Part shown: positions 7,528 to 14,267 of the stretch, piece after piece
Layout of the letters: every line of letters starts with the position of its first letter
Position numbering within the stretch: position 1 is the first letter of the stretch
Source of the DNA: Verrucomicrobiota bacterium
Lineage (GTDB): Bacteria; Verrucomicrobiota; Verrucomicrobiia; Methylacidiphilales; Verrucolacustridaceae
Length of the DNA stretch: 15,246 nt
Assembly: GCA_016876055.1 (NCBI GenBank)
Contig: VHDM01000025.1
Coordinates: forward strand, 1-15,246
Direction: 5' to 3'
Notes under the pieces: generated by a model
Database searches by the model: none
What the model saw: only the letters and a program-made list of their open reading frames with translations
What the model was told of the DNA's origin: nothing
Program-made: the position numbers and the translations under genes

Positions 7528-8659
7528 ATGACCCTGCCGGCAGAGACGATCGATTTGGCCTCCGTTGATTCCCGTTTACGGGAATTACGGAGGTTTCTTT
7601 GACCCGGCCAAGCTCGAAGCCCAGCTAAAAGACCTCGACGGCCGGATGGCGGCGCCGGATTTCTGGAACGACAGCGGCAAGGCGCAAAAAGTATCGGCTG
7701 AGGCCACCGCCATTCGGCGCAAACTTGAACAGATGCGGGACCTGGAAAAACGCATCGCCGACCTGCCGGTGCACCTTGAGCTGGCGGAGGAGGATGGGTC
7801 GGAGACTGCCCGCAAGGATTTTGCCGAGGAGATGAAGCAGGCCTTGGTCCAACTCGATCAGGCGGAAGTGCAGTTCATCCTGTCCCAGCCCGACGACCGG
7901 CGAAACGCCATCCTCAGCCTGAACGCCGGCGCGGGGGGGACCGAGGCGTGTGACTGGGCTAATATGCTGCTGCGCATGTACCAGCGTTGGGCTGAGCGGC
8001 GCGGCTACAAAGTAGAGATGCTGGACATCCTTTCCGGGGAAGAGGCCGGAATCAAAAACGCGATGCTCCGCATCGTCGGCGAAAACGCATACGGCTATCT
8101 CAAACCGGAGCGGGGGGTGCATCGGTTGGTGCGGATTTCGCCGTTCAACGCCCAGGGGAAGCGACAAACTTCCTTTGCCTCAGCGGAGGTGGTGCCGGAA
8201 CCGGATGAGGAACAGGAAATTGAAATTCCCGAAAAAGACCTTCGGGTGGATGTGTTCCGGGCCGGAGGTCACGGGGGGCAAGGGGTGAATACGACCGACT
8301 CGGCCGTCCGGATCACCCACTTGCCGAGCGGGCTGGTGGTGACGTGTCAAAACGAGCGCTCCCAAATCAAAAACCGGGCCACGGCCATGAAGGTGCTGGC
8401 GGCCCGATTGCGTCAACTGGAACTGGATAAAAAGAAGGCGGAACAGGAACAAAACTATGCGGCCAAAGGGCAGATTGGTTGGGGCCACCAGATCCGCTCC
8501 TACGTCCTGCAGCCGTATCAGATGGTAAAGGACCTGCGGACGGGCGAGCAGACCAGCGATGTGCAAGCGGTGCTGGACGGGGAGATCGACCCCTTTTTGA
8601 ATGCTTTTCTGAAAGGCAAAAAACGATCCGGACCCATCGAGGAAGAGGAGGAGGAATGA
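7528..8659 (+). CDS. prfB: Peptide chain release factor 2, expressed by programmed +1 frameshift
   Basis: RF2 recognises TGA and TAA in the ribosomal A site and triggers peptide release. The full gene starts at ATG 7528 and reads 24 codons (MTLPAETIDLASV...LRRFL) to a TGA at 7600-7602. A +1 shift at CTT (7597-7599) resumes at GAC (7601) and runs to the TGA at 8657-8659, giving 376 residues (E. coli RF2 has 365). In that numbering SPF, the RF2 stop-codon tripeptide, is at 204-206, and GGQ, the peptidyl-hydrolysis motif, is at 249-251. The sequence near GVHRLVRISPFNAQGKRQTS is standard. Annotating only the downstream frame from TTG 7565 would give a false N-terminus (MIPVYGNYGGFF). The C-terminus is six glutamates, whose codons also form the trpC ribosome-binding site. 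No strong Shine-Dalgarno precedes ATG 7528; the gene follows lnt by 31 bases. Confidence 0.96.
7589..7603 (+). promoter_or_regulatory. RF2 programmed +1 frameshift signal
   Basis: GGAGG (7589-7593), three bases (TTT), then CTT TGA C (7597-7603). This is the known prfB recoding element: an internal Shine-Dalgarno-like sequence three bases before a slippery CTT codon and a TGA, with C after the stop. In E. coli the spacing is the same (AGGGGG, TAT, CTT TGA C). When RF2 is scarce, the TGA is decoded slowly and ribosomes shift +1 into the RF2 frame; when RF2 is plentiful, a 24-residue peptide is released. Confidence 0.96.
8646..8655 (+). promoter_or_regulatory. trpC ribosome-binding site inside the prfB 3' end
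   Basis: The bases GGAGGAGGA lie immediately upstream of the trpC ATG and also encode the terminal glutamates of RF2. It is the strongest Shine-Dalgarno-like sequence before any start codon in the window and fixes the trpC start at 8656. Confidence 0.75.
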
Positions 8660-9435
8660 AAAGATCCGACCGTCTAGCCGGAATCCTTGCCGCCAAGCGC
8701 AAGGAGGCGGCGGCGCTGGAATCCCGCAAGGCCCAACTCCGCAAGGCGGCGTTGCAGAGAAACGAGTACCGGGGATTCCGCAGCAGTCTCTTTCATCCCG
8801 GCAAGGTCACGGTCATTGCCGAGTGCAAGGCGGCCTCACCGACGGCCGGGCTGATCGCGGAGAAGTACGATCCGGTGGCCCAAGCCAAGTTGTATGAGGG
8901 TGGTGGGGCGGGCGCCATTTCCGTGCTGACGGACCGGGAATTTTTCCGGGGATGCCTGGAGGACATGCAGAAGGTACGGGCCGCCGTGCGGGTGCCGGTC
9001 CTGCGGAAGGATTTTATCCTGACGGAGGGGCAGGTGTACGAAAGCGTGGCGGCCGGGGCAGATGCGTTCCTCCTGATCGTTGCCGCCTTAACCGATCCGG
9101 AATTAAAGGGGCTTTACGATCTAGGGAAAGGGCTGGGGGCGGATGTGTTGGTGGAAGTTCATGATATGAAGGAGATGGATCGAGCCCTGGAGATCGAAGC
9201 GGACATCATCGGCATCAACAACCGCAACCTGCATACGTTCGAGGTGAATCTGAGGACCACCGAGGAGCTGGCTCCGGAAATCCCGGCCGAGTGTTTAGGC
9301 ATCAGCGAAAGCGGGATCCGGACCAAGGAGGATGTGAATTTTGTGACCGCGCAGGGAATTTTCTGCCTGTTGGTGGGGGAGTTGTTGATGCGCGACGGGG
9401 ATCCGGCGGCGGCGCTGGGCAGATTGAAGGCGTGA
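8656..9435 (+). CDS. trpC: Indole-3-glycerol-phosphate synthase
   Basis: It closes the indole ring of carboxyphenylamino-deoxyribulose 5-phosphate in tryptophan synthesis; it is a cytoplasmic (beta/alpha)8 barrel. The 259 residues are normal for a monofunctional enzyme, with no PRAI (TrpF) domain fused. Visible active-site blocks are IAECKAASPTAGLI (Lys58), PVLRKDFIL (Lys118), ADVLVEVHD (Glu167), IGINNRNLHTFEVNL (Asn188, Arg190), GISESGI (215-221) and LVGELLM (239-245). The usual ExKxxSPS reads ECKAASPT, a mild variant. The start ATG at 8656 overlaps the prfB stop as ATGA and has GGAGGAGGA directly upstream; a longer reading frame from 8479 lies wholly inside prfB. No other trp gene is in the window, so the tryptophan genes are dispersed or lie elsewhere. 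Confidence 0.96.
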   Translation: MKRSDRLAGILAAKRKEAAALESRKAQLRKAALQRNEYRGFRSSLFHPGKVTVIAECKAASPTAGLIAEKYDPVAQAKLYEGGGAGAISVLTDREFFRGCLEDMQKVRAAVRVPVLRKDFILTEGQVYESVAAGADAFLLIVAALTDPELKGLYDLGKGLGADVLVEVHDMKEMDRALEIEADIIGINNRNLHTFEVNLRTTEELAPEIPAECLGISESGIRTKEDVNFVTAQGIFCLLVGELLMRDGDPAAALGRLKA

Positions 9436-9630
9436 GGAGAAGAATCTAGGAGGAGATAGACGGGGAAGAAGGGAAGCCGTCTTGGCGACACCGGGGATGA
9501 AGGTAGGGGCGGTGAGGTCGTAGATGTGCCATTAAAAATTTGCGCGTGAGAGGGAAATCCAGCGGAGCAGGGTCACGGTGAATAACTTGGCTGGATAGGA
9601 CGATATTTTTCCGAGGGAATGAGCTTCTAT

Positions 9631-9660
9631 TTGGCTTTATTACAACCATATCCGCATAAT
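9631..9660 (+). promoter_or_regulatory. Candidate sigma-70 promoter (distal, nrdBA)
   Basis: TTGGCT (9631-9636, 4 of 6 to TTGACA) and CATAAT (9655-9660, 5 of 6 to TATAAT) are separated by 18 bases within the AT-rich intergenic region. It is correctly oriented for nrdB. It is a pattern match only, and AT-rich sequence gives such matches by chance. Confidence 0.35.
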
Positions 9661-9683
9661 TAAAAAAAAATTGAAAGGGGGGG

Positions 9684-9711
9684 TTGACACGAGTCAATTG
9701 CACACTATTCC
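9684..9711 (+). promoter_or_regulatory. Candidate sigma-70 promoter (proximal, nrdBA)
   Basis: A perfect -35 hexamer TTGACA (9684-9689) lies just after an A-tract (9662-9670) that could act as an UP element. After a 16-base spacer comes TATTCC (9706-9711), a poor -10 with only the first three bases matching. The -35 is embedded in a 5-base dyad, TTGAC-ACGA-GTCAA (9684-9697), and the -10 lies within the NrdR-like box, so an activator or repressor could decide its strength. The leader to the nrdB ATG would be about 145 bases. Confidence 0.45.
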
Positions 9712-9717
9712 TAGTTC
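9702..9717 (+). promoter_or_regulatory. Degenerate NrdR-like box
   Basis: ACACTATTCCTAGTTC matches the NrdR consensus (acaCwAtATaTwGtgt) at about 11 of 16 positions. The ACACTAT half is intact, with TAG at the right place in the second half. NrdR is the ATP/dATP-sensing repressor of bacterial ribonucleotide reductase genes, and the site overlaps the candidate -10 just upstream of nrdB, where such boxes normally lie. Real sites usually come in pairs about three helical turns apart; I could not find a second good copy, so confidence is low. Confidence 0.35.
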
Positions 9718-9766
9718 TCTTGATCACTCCCACCACAACTCAATGGTGCAATCGGCAAACCATACA

Positions 9767-9788
9767 ATTTACGTATATAAGCGTAAAT
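9767..9788. repeat. Perfect 7-base inverted repeat upstream of nrdB
   Basis: ATTTACG (9767-9773) and CGTAAAT (9782-9788) are exact reverse complements around an 8-base AT centre (TATATAAG). A 22-base dyad of this size is suited to a dimeric regulator and lies between the candidate promoters and the nrdB start. I do not recognise a known operator, and a transcribed stem-loop is the alternative reading. Confidence 0.45.
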
Positions 9789-9810
9789 AAACCCAAATTC
9801 ATGGTCCAAA

Positions 9811-9835
9811 CAGGAGCGTGGCCGGTGCGTTCCTG
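9811..9835 (+). other. Stem-loop in the nrdB leader
   Basis: CAGGAGCG (9811-9818) pairs with CGTTCCTG (9828-9835), seven Watson-Crick pairs plus one G-U, around a 9-base loop. It ends 28 bases before the nrdB ATG. An alternative pairing joins GGCC in its loop (9820-9823) with GGCC at 9839-9842 near the ribosome-binding site region, so two exclusive folds are possible. There is no U-tract, so this is not a classical terminator. Confidence 0.35.
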
Positions 9836-9863
9836 CAGGGCCGCCTAAGGAAAACCCATCACC

Positions 9864-10952
9864 ATGATGCAAACTGAATTCAACGTGGGGGGGCGAAAAT
9901 TTGTCCTCGATAAAAAGAAAGCGGAAGCGGCCTTTGCGGGGAAGAGAGTCATTTTGGGCAAAGAAACCATGACCTTTAATTTACTGCCGCTGAAATACGC
10001 GTGGGCCTACGACCTATACCGCAAAATGAAGGCTAACCACTGGGAGCCCGAAGACATCGGCATGGGTAAGGACATCGAACAATGGAAGGACGCCAAAGCG
10101 GTCAGCGATGTGGAGCGGTGGATCATCCGGATGGGGATCGGCTATTTTTCGGCGGCGGAGGGGATCGTGGGGGACAACATCCAACACGTGGTGCGGGAAC
10201 TGGTCACCGCGCCCGAGCTGAAGCTGGTCCTGGGCCGGCATGCCCACGAGGAGAACATCCACGCCGACTCGCTGCTTTACATGATCAGCTCGCTGGGGAT
10301 CAACCCGCACGAGTGCGAAGCGATGTTCGAAGATGTGCAGTCCATCGTGAAAAAGAACGAGTTCGTCACGGGGATCTCCAAGGATCTGCGGCGCGACCTG
10401 GATTTGACCAAGGCGGAGAACAAAAAGCTGCTGGCGAAGAACATGTTTGTGTTTGGGCAGTGCATGGAGGGAACGCAATTCTACGGACTGTTTGGGATGG
10501 TCCTATCCCTTTACCGGCAAAACAAGTTTCCGGGAATCGGGCAGATGTTCCGCTACACCCTGCGGGACGAGTCCAACCACATTGAGGTGTTCCGCAACCT
10601 ATTCATGGATCTGGTGGAGGAAAACCGTGAAATCTGGGACGAGGCGTTCAAGGAGGAGTTGCGGCAAACGATGGCGCAGGCCGTGGAACTGGAAAAAACC
10701 TTCATCCGGGACTGCTTGCCGGTGAATGCCGTGGGGCTGAGCCTGGAAGAATTCACCGCCTACATTGATTACATCGCGGATCGGCGCCTGGAGGGGGTGG
10801 GTCTAAAGCCGTTGCGGGGTGACATGGCCAACCCGCTGCCGTGGCTGGCAGAGATGATGGACATCAAGAAAGAGCAGAACTTTTTTGAGGGCCGGGTGAC
10901 GGAATATCAGAAGTCATCGGCGCTTGCGGCGGTGCATGATGACGAGCTCTGA
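9864..10952 (+). CDS. nrdB: Ribonucleotide reductase beta subunit, class Ic-like (Mn/Fe)
   Basis: NrdB generates the oxidant that starts ribonucleotide reduction in NrdA. The 362 residues carry all six metal ligands: Glu99 (SAAEGIVGDN), Glu130 and His133 (EENIHADSL), Glu202 (MEGTQFYG), Glu236 and His239 (LRDESNH). The first ligand is Glu, and the position of the radical tyrosine, four residues after His133, is Leu137. This pattern and the spacings follow Chlamydia trachomatis R2 (Glu89, Glu120, His123, Phe127, Glu193, Glu227, His230), founder of the Mn(IV)/Fe(III) class Ic. ANHWEPEDI (Trp60), Tyr231 and the C-terminal RVTEYQ (Tyr348) correspond to chlamydial Trp51, Tyr222 and Tyr338 of the electron-transfer path. 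AAGGA sits about 12 bases before the ATG, which is followed at once by a second ATG. nrdA follows after 45 bases, the reverse of the chlamydial gene order. Confidence 0.96.
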   Translation: MMQTEFNVGGRKFVLDKKKAEAAFAGKRVILGKETMTFNLLPLKYAWAYDLYRKMKANHWEPEDIGMGKDIEQWKDAKAVSDVERWIIRMGIGYFSAAEGIVGDNIQHVVRELVTAPELKLVLGRHAHEENIHADSLLYMISSLGINPHECEAMFEDVQSIVKKNEFVTGISKDLRRDLDLTKAENKKLLAKNMFVFGQCMEGTQFYGLFGMVLSLYRQNKFPGIGQMFRYTLRDESNHIEVFRNLFMDLVEENREIWDEAFKEELRQTMAQAVELEKTFIRDCLPVNAVGLSLEEFTAYIDYIADRRLEGVGLKPLRGDMANPLPWLAEMMDIKKEQNFFEGRVTEYQKSSALAAVHDDEL

Positions 10953-10997
10953 TTTCGGGGCCCCACGGAACCCATTCCCCATGGAGAACCTCATCGG

Positions 10998-13900
10998 ATG
11001 AAGATGGACCGGCGCGAAGTCGATGTGGACTTGGCGATGAAGCGGTTTCTCAATCTGCCGGAGGGATCCCCGGCGGAATGGGGCAAGACGGTGGAGGAGG
11101 TCCAGGTCGATTTGCCGGAAATCGAGGTCATCGACGGCGAAAAACACCACGCCTTCAGCCTGGCCGAGGTGGCCGAAATGGTTGGGCGCAGTCTGGCGCG
11201 CCTCCTCAAGGCCAAGGGGCAGGATTCGATTTTCACCGAATCCAATCGGCGCTGGGTCGCCCGCATCTGCACCGAAGTGGGAAAAAATCTGGCCCGGCAA
11301 GCCTTGGCGGAACGGCCTTTGCGGCTCAAGATCGAAGACCTACGGACCCTTGTGGAAAAAACCCTGGTAGACAACAACGCCTATGATGTCGCCCGAAGCC
11401 TAGTGGTGGAGCGAAAGCGCCGCCCTGAGGACATCCAGGCGGACGGGGAGATGCCGGTCTGCACCACGAGGCTAATTCGGCGGTTGGGCCAGGTGGTGCC
11501 GTGGAACGAATCGAAGATCGAAGTGGCGGTCCGGCAGGCTTTCCTGGCCTTGAGAATGGATTCGGCGGCGGCCGCGGCGATTGCCCGGGGTGTGACCCTG
11601 CGGGTCATCGAACTGGGTCAGGCCACGATCCACATCGAGGAGGTCCAGGACCTGGTCCAAGAGGAACTGATGAAGGCGGGCCACTACAAGGTGGCAGAGC
11701 GATACATCCTTTACCGTGCCACCCGGATGGAGATCCGGGAGAAAAAAGCCCGAGGGGAGGAGACCGAAGCCGCGACCGTGCCATCCGAGGGCATGGTGGT
11801 GGTGGCAAATGCTGACAGCACGACCTTCCTTTGGGACGGGGCTGATTTGCGGGCGCGGATCGAATTTGCCTCCATCGGCCTGGATCTCTGCCTGGGGGCG
11901 GGGGAGATTGAGAAAGAGTTGCGTCGGTCGGTATTCGACGGAATTAAAAAAACGGATCTGAACAACACCATCGGGCTGAATGCCAAGACCCTGATTGAAA
12001 AAGACGCCGACTTTGCAAAATTTGCCGGGCGGATTCAGCTTTCCTTCATCTACGAGGAGGTACTGGGATGGGACATTGTGCGGGACGGGGTGGGGGCGCT
12101 GCGGGACTTTCACCGGCGTCGGTTCCGCGAAACCATCGATCGCGGGATTGCGATCGGCCGCTTCAGCCAGGACCTGCGCAAGTACGACCTTGAAAAGATG
12201 GCGGCAGCCCTCGATCCGCTGGCCGATCTGGAGTTCGACTTCCTGGGCGTGCAGACCCTGTACGACCGGTACCTGATCATCGACAAGAAAGCGGCGGTCA
12301 GCCGCCGATTGGAGACCCCGCAGTTTTTCTGGATGCGGGTGGCGATGGGCTTGTTCCATGCCGAGCCGAAGGATCGGGAGCAACGGGCGATCGAGCTGTA
12401 TCAGCTCTACAAGAGCCGCCGGTTCTGTTCCTCGACGCCGACCCTGTTTAATTCGGGCACCAATCACAGCCAGCTTTCCTCCTGTTACCTCTATTGGGTT
12501 GACGACTCGATCGACGGAATCATGCAAAGGGGGGTGGCGGAAAATGCGATGCTGTCCAAATGGGCCGGCGGCCTGGGCGGGTCGTGGACGAGCGTGCGCG
12601 GTACCGGCAGCTACATCGGGGGCACCAATGGCGAGAGTCAGGGGGTCATTCCGTTCCTCAAGCTGCACAACGATCTGCTGGTGGCGGTAAATCAGGGCGG
12701 AAAACGAAAAGGTTCCGGCTGCTCGTATTTGGAGACGTGGCACAACGACCTCTTTGATTTTCTGGAGCTGCGCAAAAACACCGGGGATGACCGCCGTCGC
12801 TGCCATGACATGAACACGGCGAACTGGATTCCGGACCTGTTCATGAAACGGATGGAAGCCCGGGAACCTTGGACGTTCTTCCGCTCCAGTGAGGTGCCGG
12901 ATCTGCACCATGCCTACGGCAAAAAGTTTGAAGAGGCTTATCTGGCCTACGAAAAGAAGGCGGATCGCGGCGAGATCTGGGGCCACAAGGTCCCGGCCAT
13001 CGAGGTGTGGAAGCGGATGCTGGCGATGCTCTTTGAGACAGGCCATCCGTGGATCACCTTCAAGGATGCGTGCAATGTGCGCAGTCCGCAGGACCACACC
13101 GGCGTGATCCACAGTTCCAATCTTTGCACGGAGATCACTTTGAACACCGGGAAAGACGAGACCGCGGTGTGCAACCTTGGATCGGTTATTCTGGACACCC
13201 ATCTCGCGGCAGACGGCTCGCTGGATCTGCCGAAGTTGCGGGAGACCGTGCGGGTGGCCGTGCGAGCCCTGGACAATGTGATCGACATCAATTTTTATCC
13301 CACGGAGGCCGCCAAGACGGCCAATTCGCGTCATCGGCCGATCGGCCTGGGAGTCATGGGACTGCAGAACGCGCTCTACATGAAGGGCCTGTCGTTTGCC
13401 TCCGAGGCGGCGGTGGAGTTCAACGACGAAATGATGGAGGCAATTGCGTATTTTGCCTACGAGGCCTCCAGCGACCTGGCGGCGGAGCGGGGGACTTACT
13501 CCAGCTACCGCGGCTCGAAATGGGACCGCGGGCTGATGCCCCAAGACACAATTGACCTCTTGGAGCAGGAGCGGGGGGTGCCAGTGGAAGTGCCGCGGAG
13601 CGGCCGGATGGATTGGGCCCCCTTGCGGGAGAAAATCCGCGCGCATGGGATGAGGAATTCGAACGTGCTGGCGATCGCGCCCACCGCGACGATTTCCAAC
13701 ATCACGGCGACTTCGCCCTGCATCGAGCCGACCTACAAAAATCTTTTTGTGAAGAGCAACCTGTCGGGTGAGTTCATCGTGTTGAACCCCTTCCTGGTGC
13801 GCGACCTGAAGAAGGCGGGTCTGTGGAATCAGCAGATGGTGGATCAGCTAAAATATTTTGACGGCGAGCTCGGCCCGGTGGAGGGCATGCCCGAGGAACT

Positions 13901-14267
13901 TAAACAGCGGTATCTGACGGCCTTTGCGGTTGGTTTTGAGTGGATCATGGCAGCCGCAGCCCGACGCCAGAAATGGATCGACCAGAGTCAGTCGTTAAAT
14001 CTTTTTCTGGGTCAGCCCGACCTGAAGGCACTTTCTCGGATGTATCGCTTGGCATGGCATCTCGGGCTCAAGACGACCTATTACCTGCGGACGCTCGGCG
14101 CCTCCAATATTGAGAAAGCCACCGTAAAACTGAAAAAGGAGGTCAAGGCCTCCTTGCAGGAAGGTGAGCCGGCAGAACCACCCAAGCCGGAGTACACCGC
14201 CGAGCAAAAAGCAGCGTGCTCCATTGAAGCGATGCGAAACGGCGGGGAGTGCGAGGCCTGTCAGTAG
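10998..14267 (+). CDS. nrdA: Ribonucleotide reductase alpha subunit with N-terminal ATP-cone region
   Basis: NrdA reduces ribonucleoside diphosphates to deoxyribonucleotides with NrdB. At 1089 residues it is much longer than E. coli NrdA (761) and close to chlamydial NrdA. The N-terminal ~245 residues hold a clear ATP-cone from about 152 (CTTRLIRRLGQVVPWNESKI) to 245. A related but weaker cone-like unit precedes it at about 49-145 (HHAFSLAEVAEMVGRSLARL). The catalytic barrel has Cys496 (SSCYLYW) and Cys725 (TAVCNLGS) as the redox pair. Asn708-x-Cys710-x-Glu712 (SSNLCTEITLN) holds the thiyl cysteine, and Tyr1028-Tyr1029 (TTYYLRTLGASN) are the radical-path tyrosines. The tail ends CEACQ, a CxxC pair for re-reduction by thioredoxin or glutaredoxin. 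The ATG at 10998 has GGAGA about 10 bases upstream; an ATG at 11004 is an alternative. Its 3' end overlaps the convergent kinase gene by 7 bases. Confidence 0.97.
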   Translation: MKMDRREVDVDLAMKRFLNLPEGSPAEWGKTVEEVQVDLPEIEVIDGEKHHAFSLAEVAEMVGRSLARLLKAKGQDSIFTESNRRWVARICTEVGKNLARQALAERPLRLKIEDLRTLVEKTLVDNNAYDVARSLVVERKRRPEDIQADGEMPVCTTRLIRRLGQVVPWNESKIEVAVRQAFLALRMDSAAAAAIARGVTLRVIELGQATIHIEEVQDLVQEELMKAGHYKVAERYILYRATRMEIREKKARGEETEAATVPSEGMVVVANADSTTFLWDGADLRARIEFASIGLDLCLGAGEIEKELRRSVFDGIKKTDLNNTIGLNAKTLIEKDADFAKFAGRIQLSFIYEEVLGWDIVRDGVGALRDFHRRRFRETIDRGIAIGRFSQDLRKYDLEKMAAALDPLADLEFDFLGVQTLYDRYLIIDKKAAVSRRLETPQFFWMRVAMGLFHAEPKDREQRAIELYQLYKSRRFCSSTPTLFNSGTNHSQLSSCYLYWVDDSIDGIMQRGVAENAMLSKWAGGLGGSWTSVRGTGSYIGGTNGESQGVIPFLKLHNDLLVAVNQGGKRKGSGCSYLETWHNDLFDFLELRKNTGDDRRRCHDMNTANWIPDLFMKRMEAREPWTFFRSSEVPDLHHAYGKKFEEAYLAYEKKADRGEIWGHKVPAIEVWKRMLAMLFETGHPWITFKDACNVRSPQDHTGVIHSSNLCTEITLNTGKDETAVCNLGSVILDTHLAADGSLDLPKLRETVRVAVRALDNVIDINFYPTEAAKTANSRHRPIGLGVMGLQNALYMKGLSFASEAAVEFNDEMMEAIAYFAYEASSDLAAERGTYSSYRGSKWDRGLMPQDTIDLLEQERGVPVEVPRSGRMDWAPLREKIRAHGMRNSNVLAIAPTATISNITATSPCIEPTYKNLFVKSNLSGEFIVLNPFLVRDLKKAGLWNQQMVDQLKYFDGELGPVEGMPEELKQRYLTAFAVGFEWIMAAAARRQKWIDQSQSLNLFLGQPDLKALSRMYRLAWHLGLKTTYYLRTLGASNIEKATVKLKKEVKASLQEGEPAEPPKPEYTAEQKAACSIEAMRNGGECEACQ

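Larger units (their letters stand above)
9436..9863 (+). other. Intergenic region between trpC and nrdB with candidate nrd control elements
   Basis: This is the only gene-free stretch above 300 bases. The first part (9436-9480) is purine-rich on the plus strand. It contains a weak stem, AGACGG at 9458-9463 with CCGTCT at 9477-9482 around a 13-base loop, without a U-tract, so it is not a convincing trpC terminator. From about 9596 to 9810 the base composition becomes clearly AT-rich compared with the genes on both sides. That part includes a run of nine A at 9662-9670, two promoter-like sequences, a degenerate NrdR-like box and dyads, listed separately. The last 50 bases are again GC-rich and form a hairpin before nrdB. 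A 96-codon minus-strand frame (9446-9736) has a GTG start without Shine-Dalgarno and no recognisable domain, so I do not call it. Confidence 0.7.

Noticed and set aside
9458..9482. Stem AGACGG/CCGTCT after trpC as a terminator.
   Set aside because: Only six pairs, a 13-base loop and no following T-tract.
9446..9736. A 96-codon minus-strand frame in the trpC-nrdB gap.
   Set aside because: GTG start, no Shine-Dalgarno, no domain, and it runs through the AT-rich promoter-like segment.
9733..9750. A second NrdR box about three helical turns from the first.
   Set aside because: The best register matches no more than about 7 of 16 consensus positions.
11472..13646. A 724-codon minus-strand frame opposite nrdA.
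   Set aside because: It lies wholly antisense to strongly conserved nrdA sequence and has no recognisable motif; long antisense frames are common in GC-rich genes.
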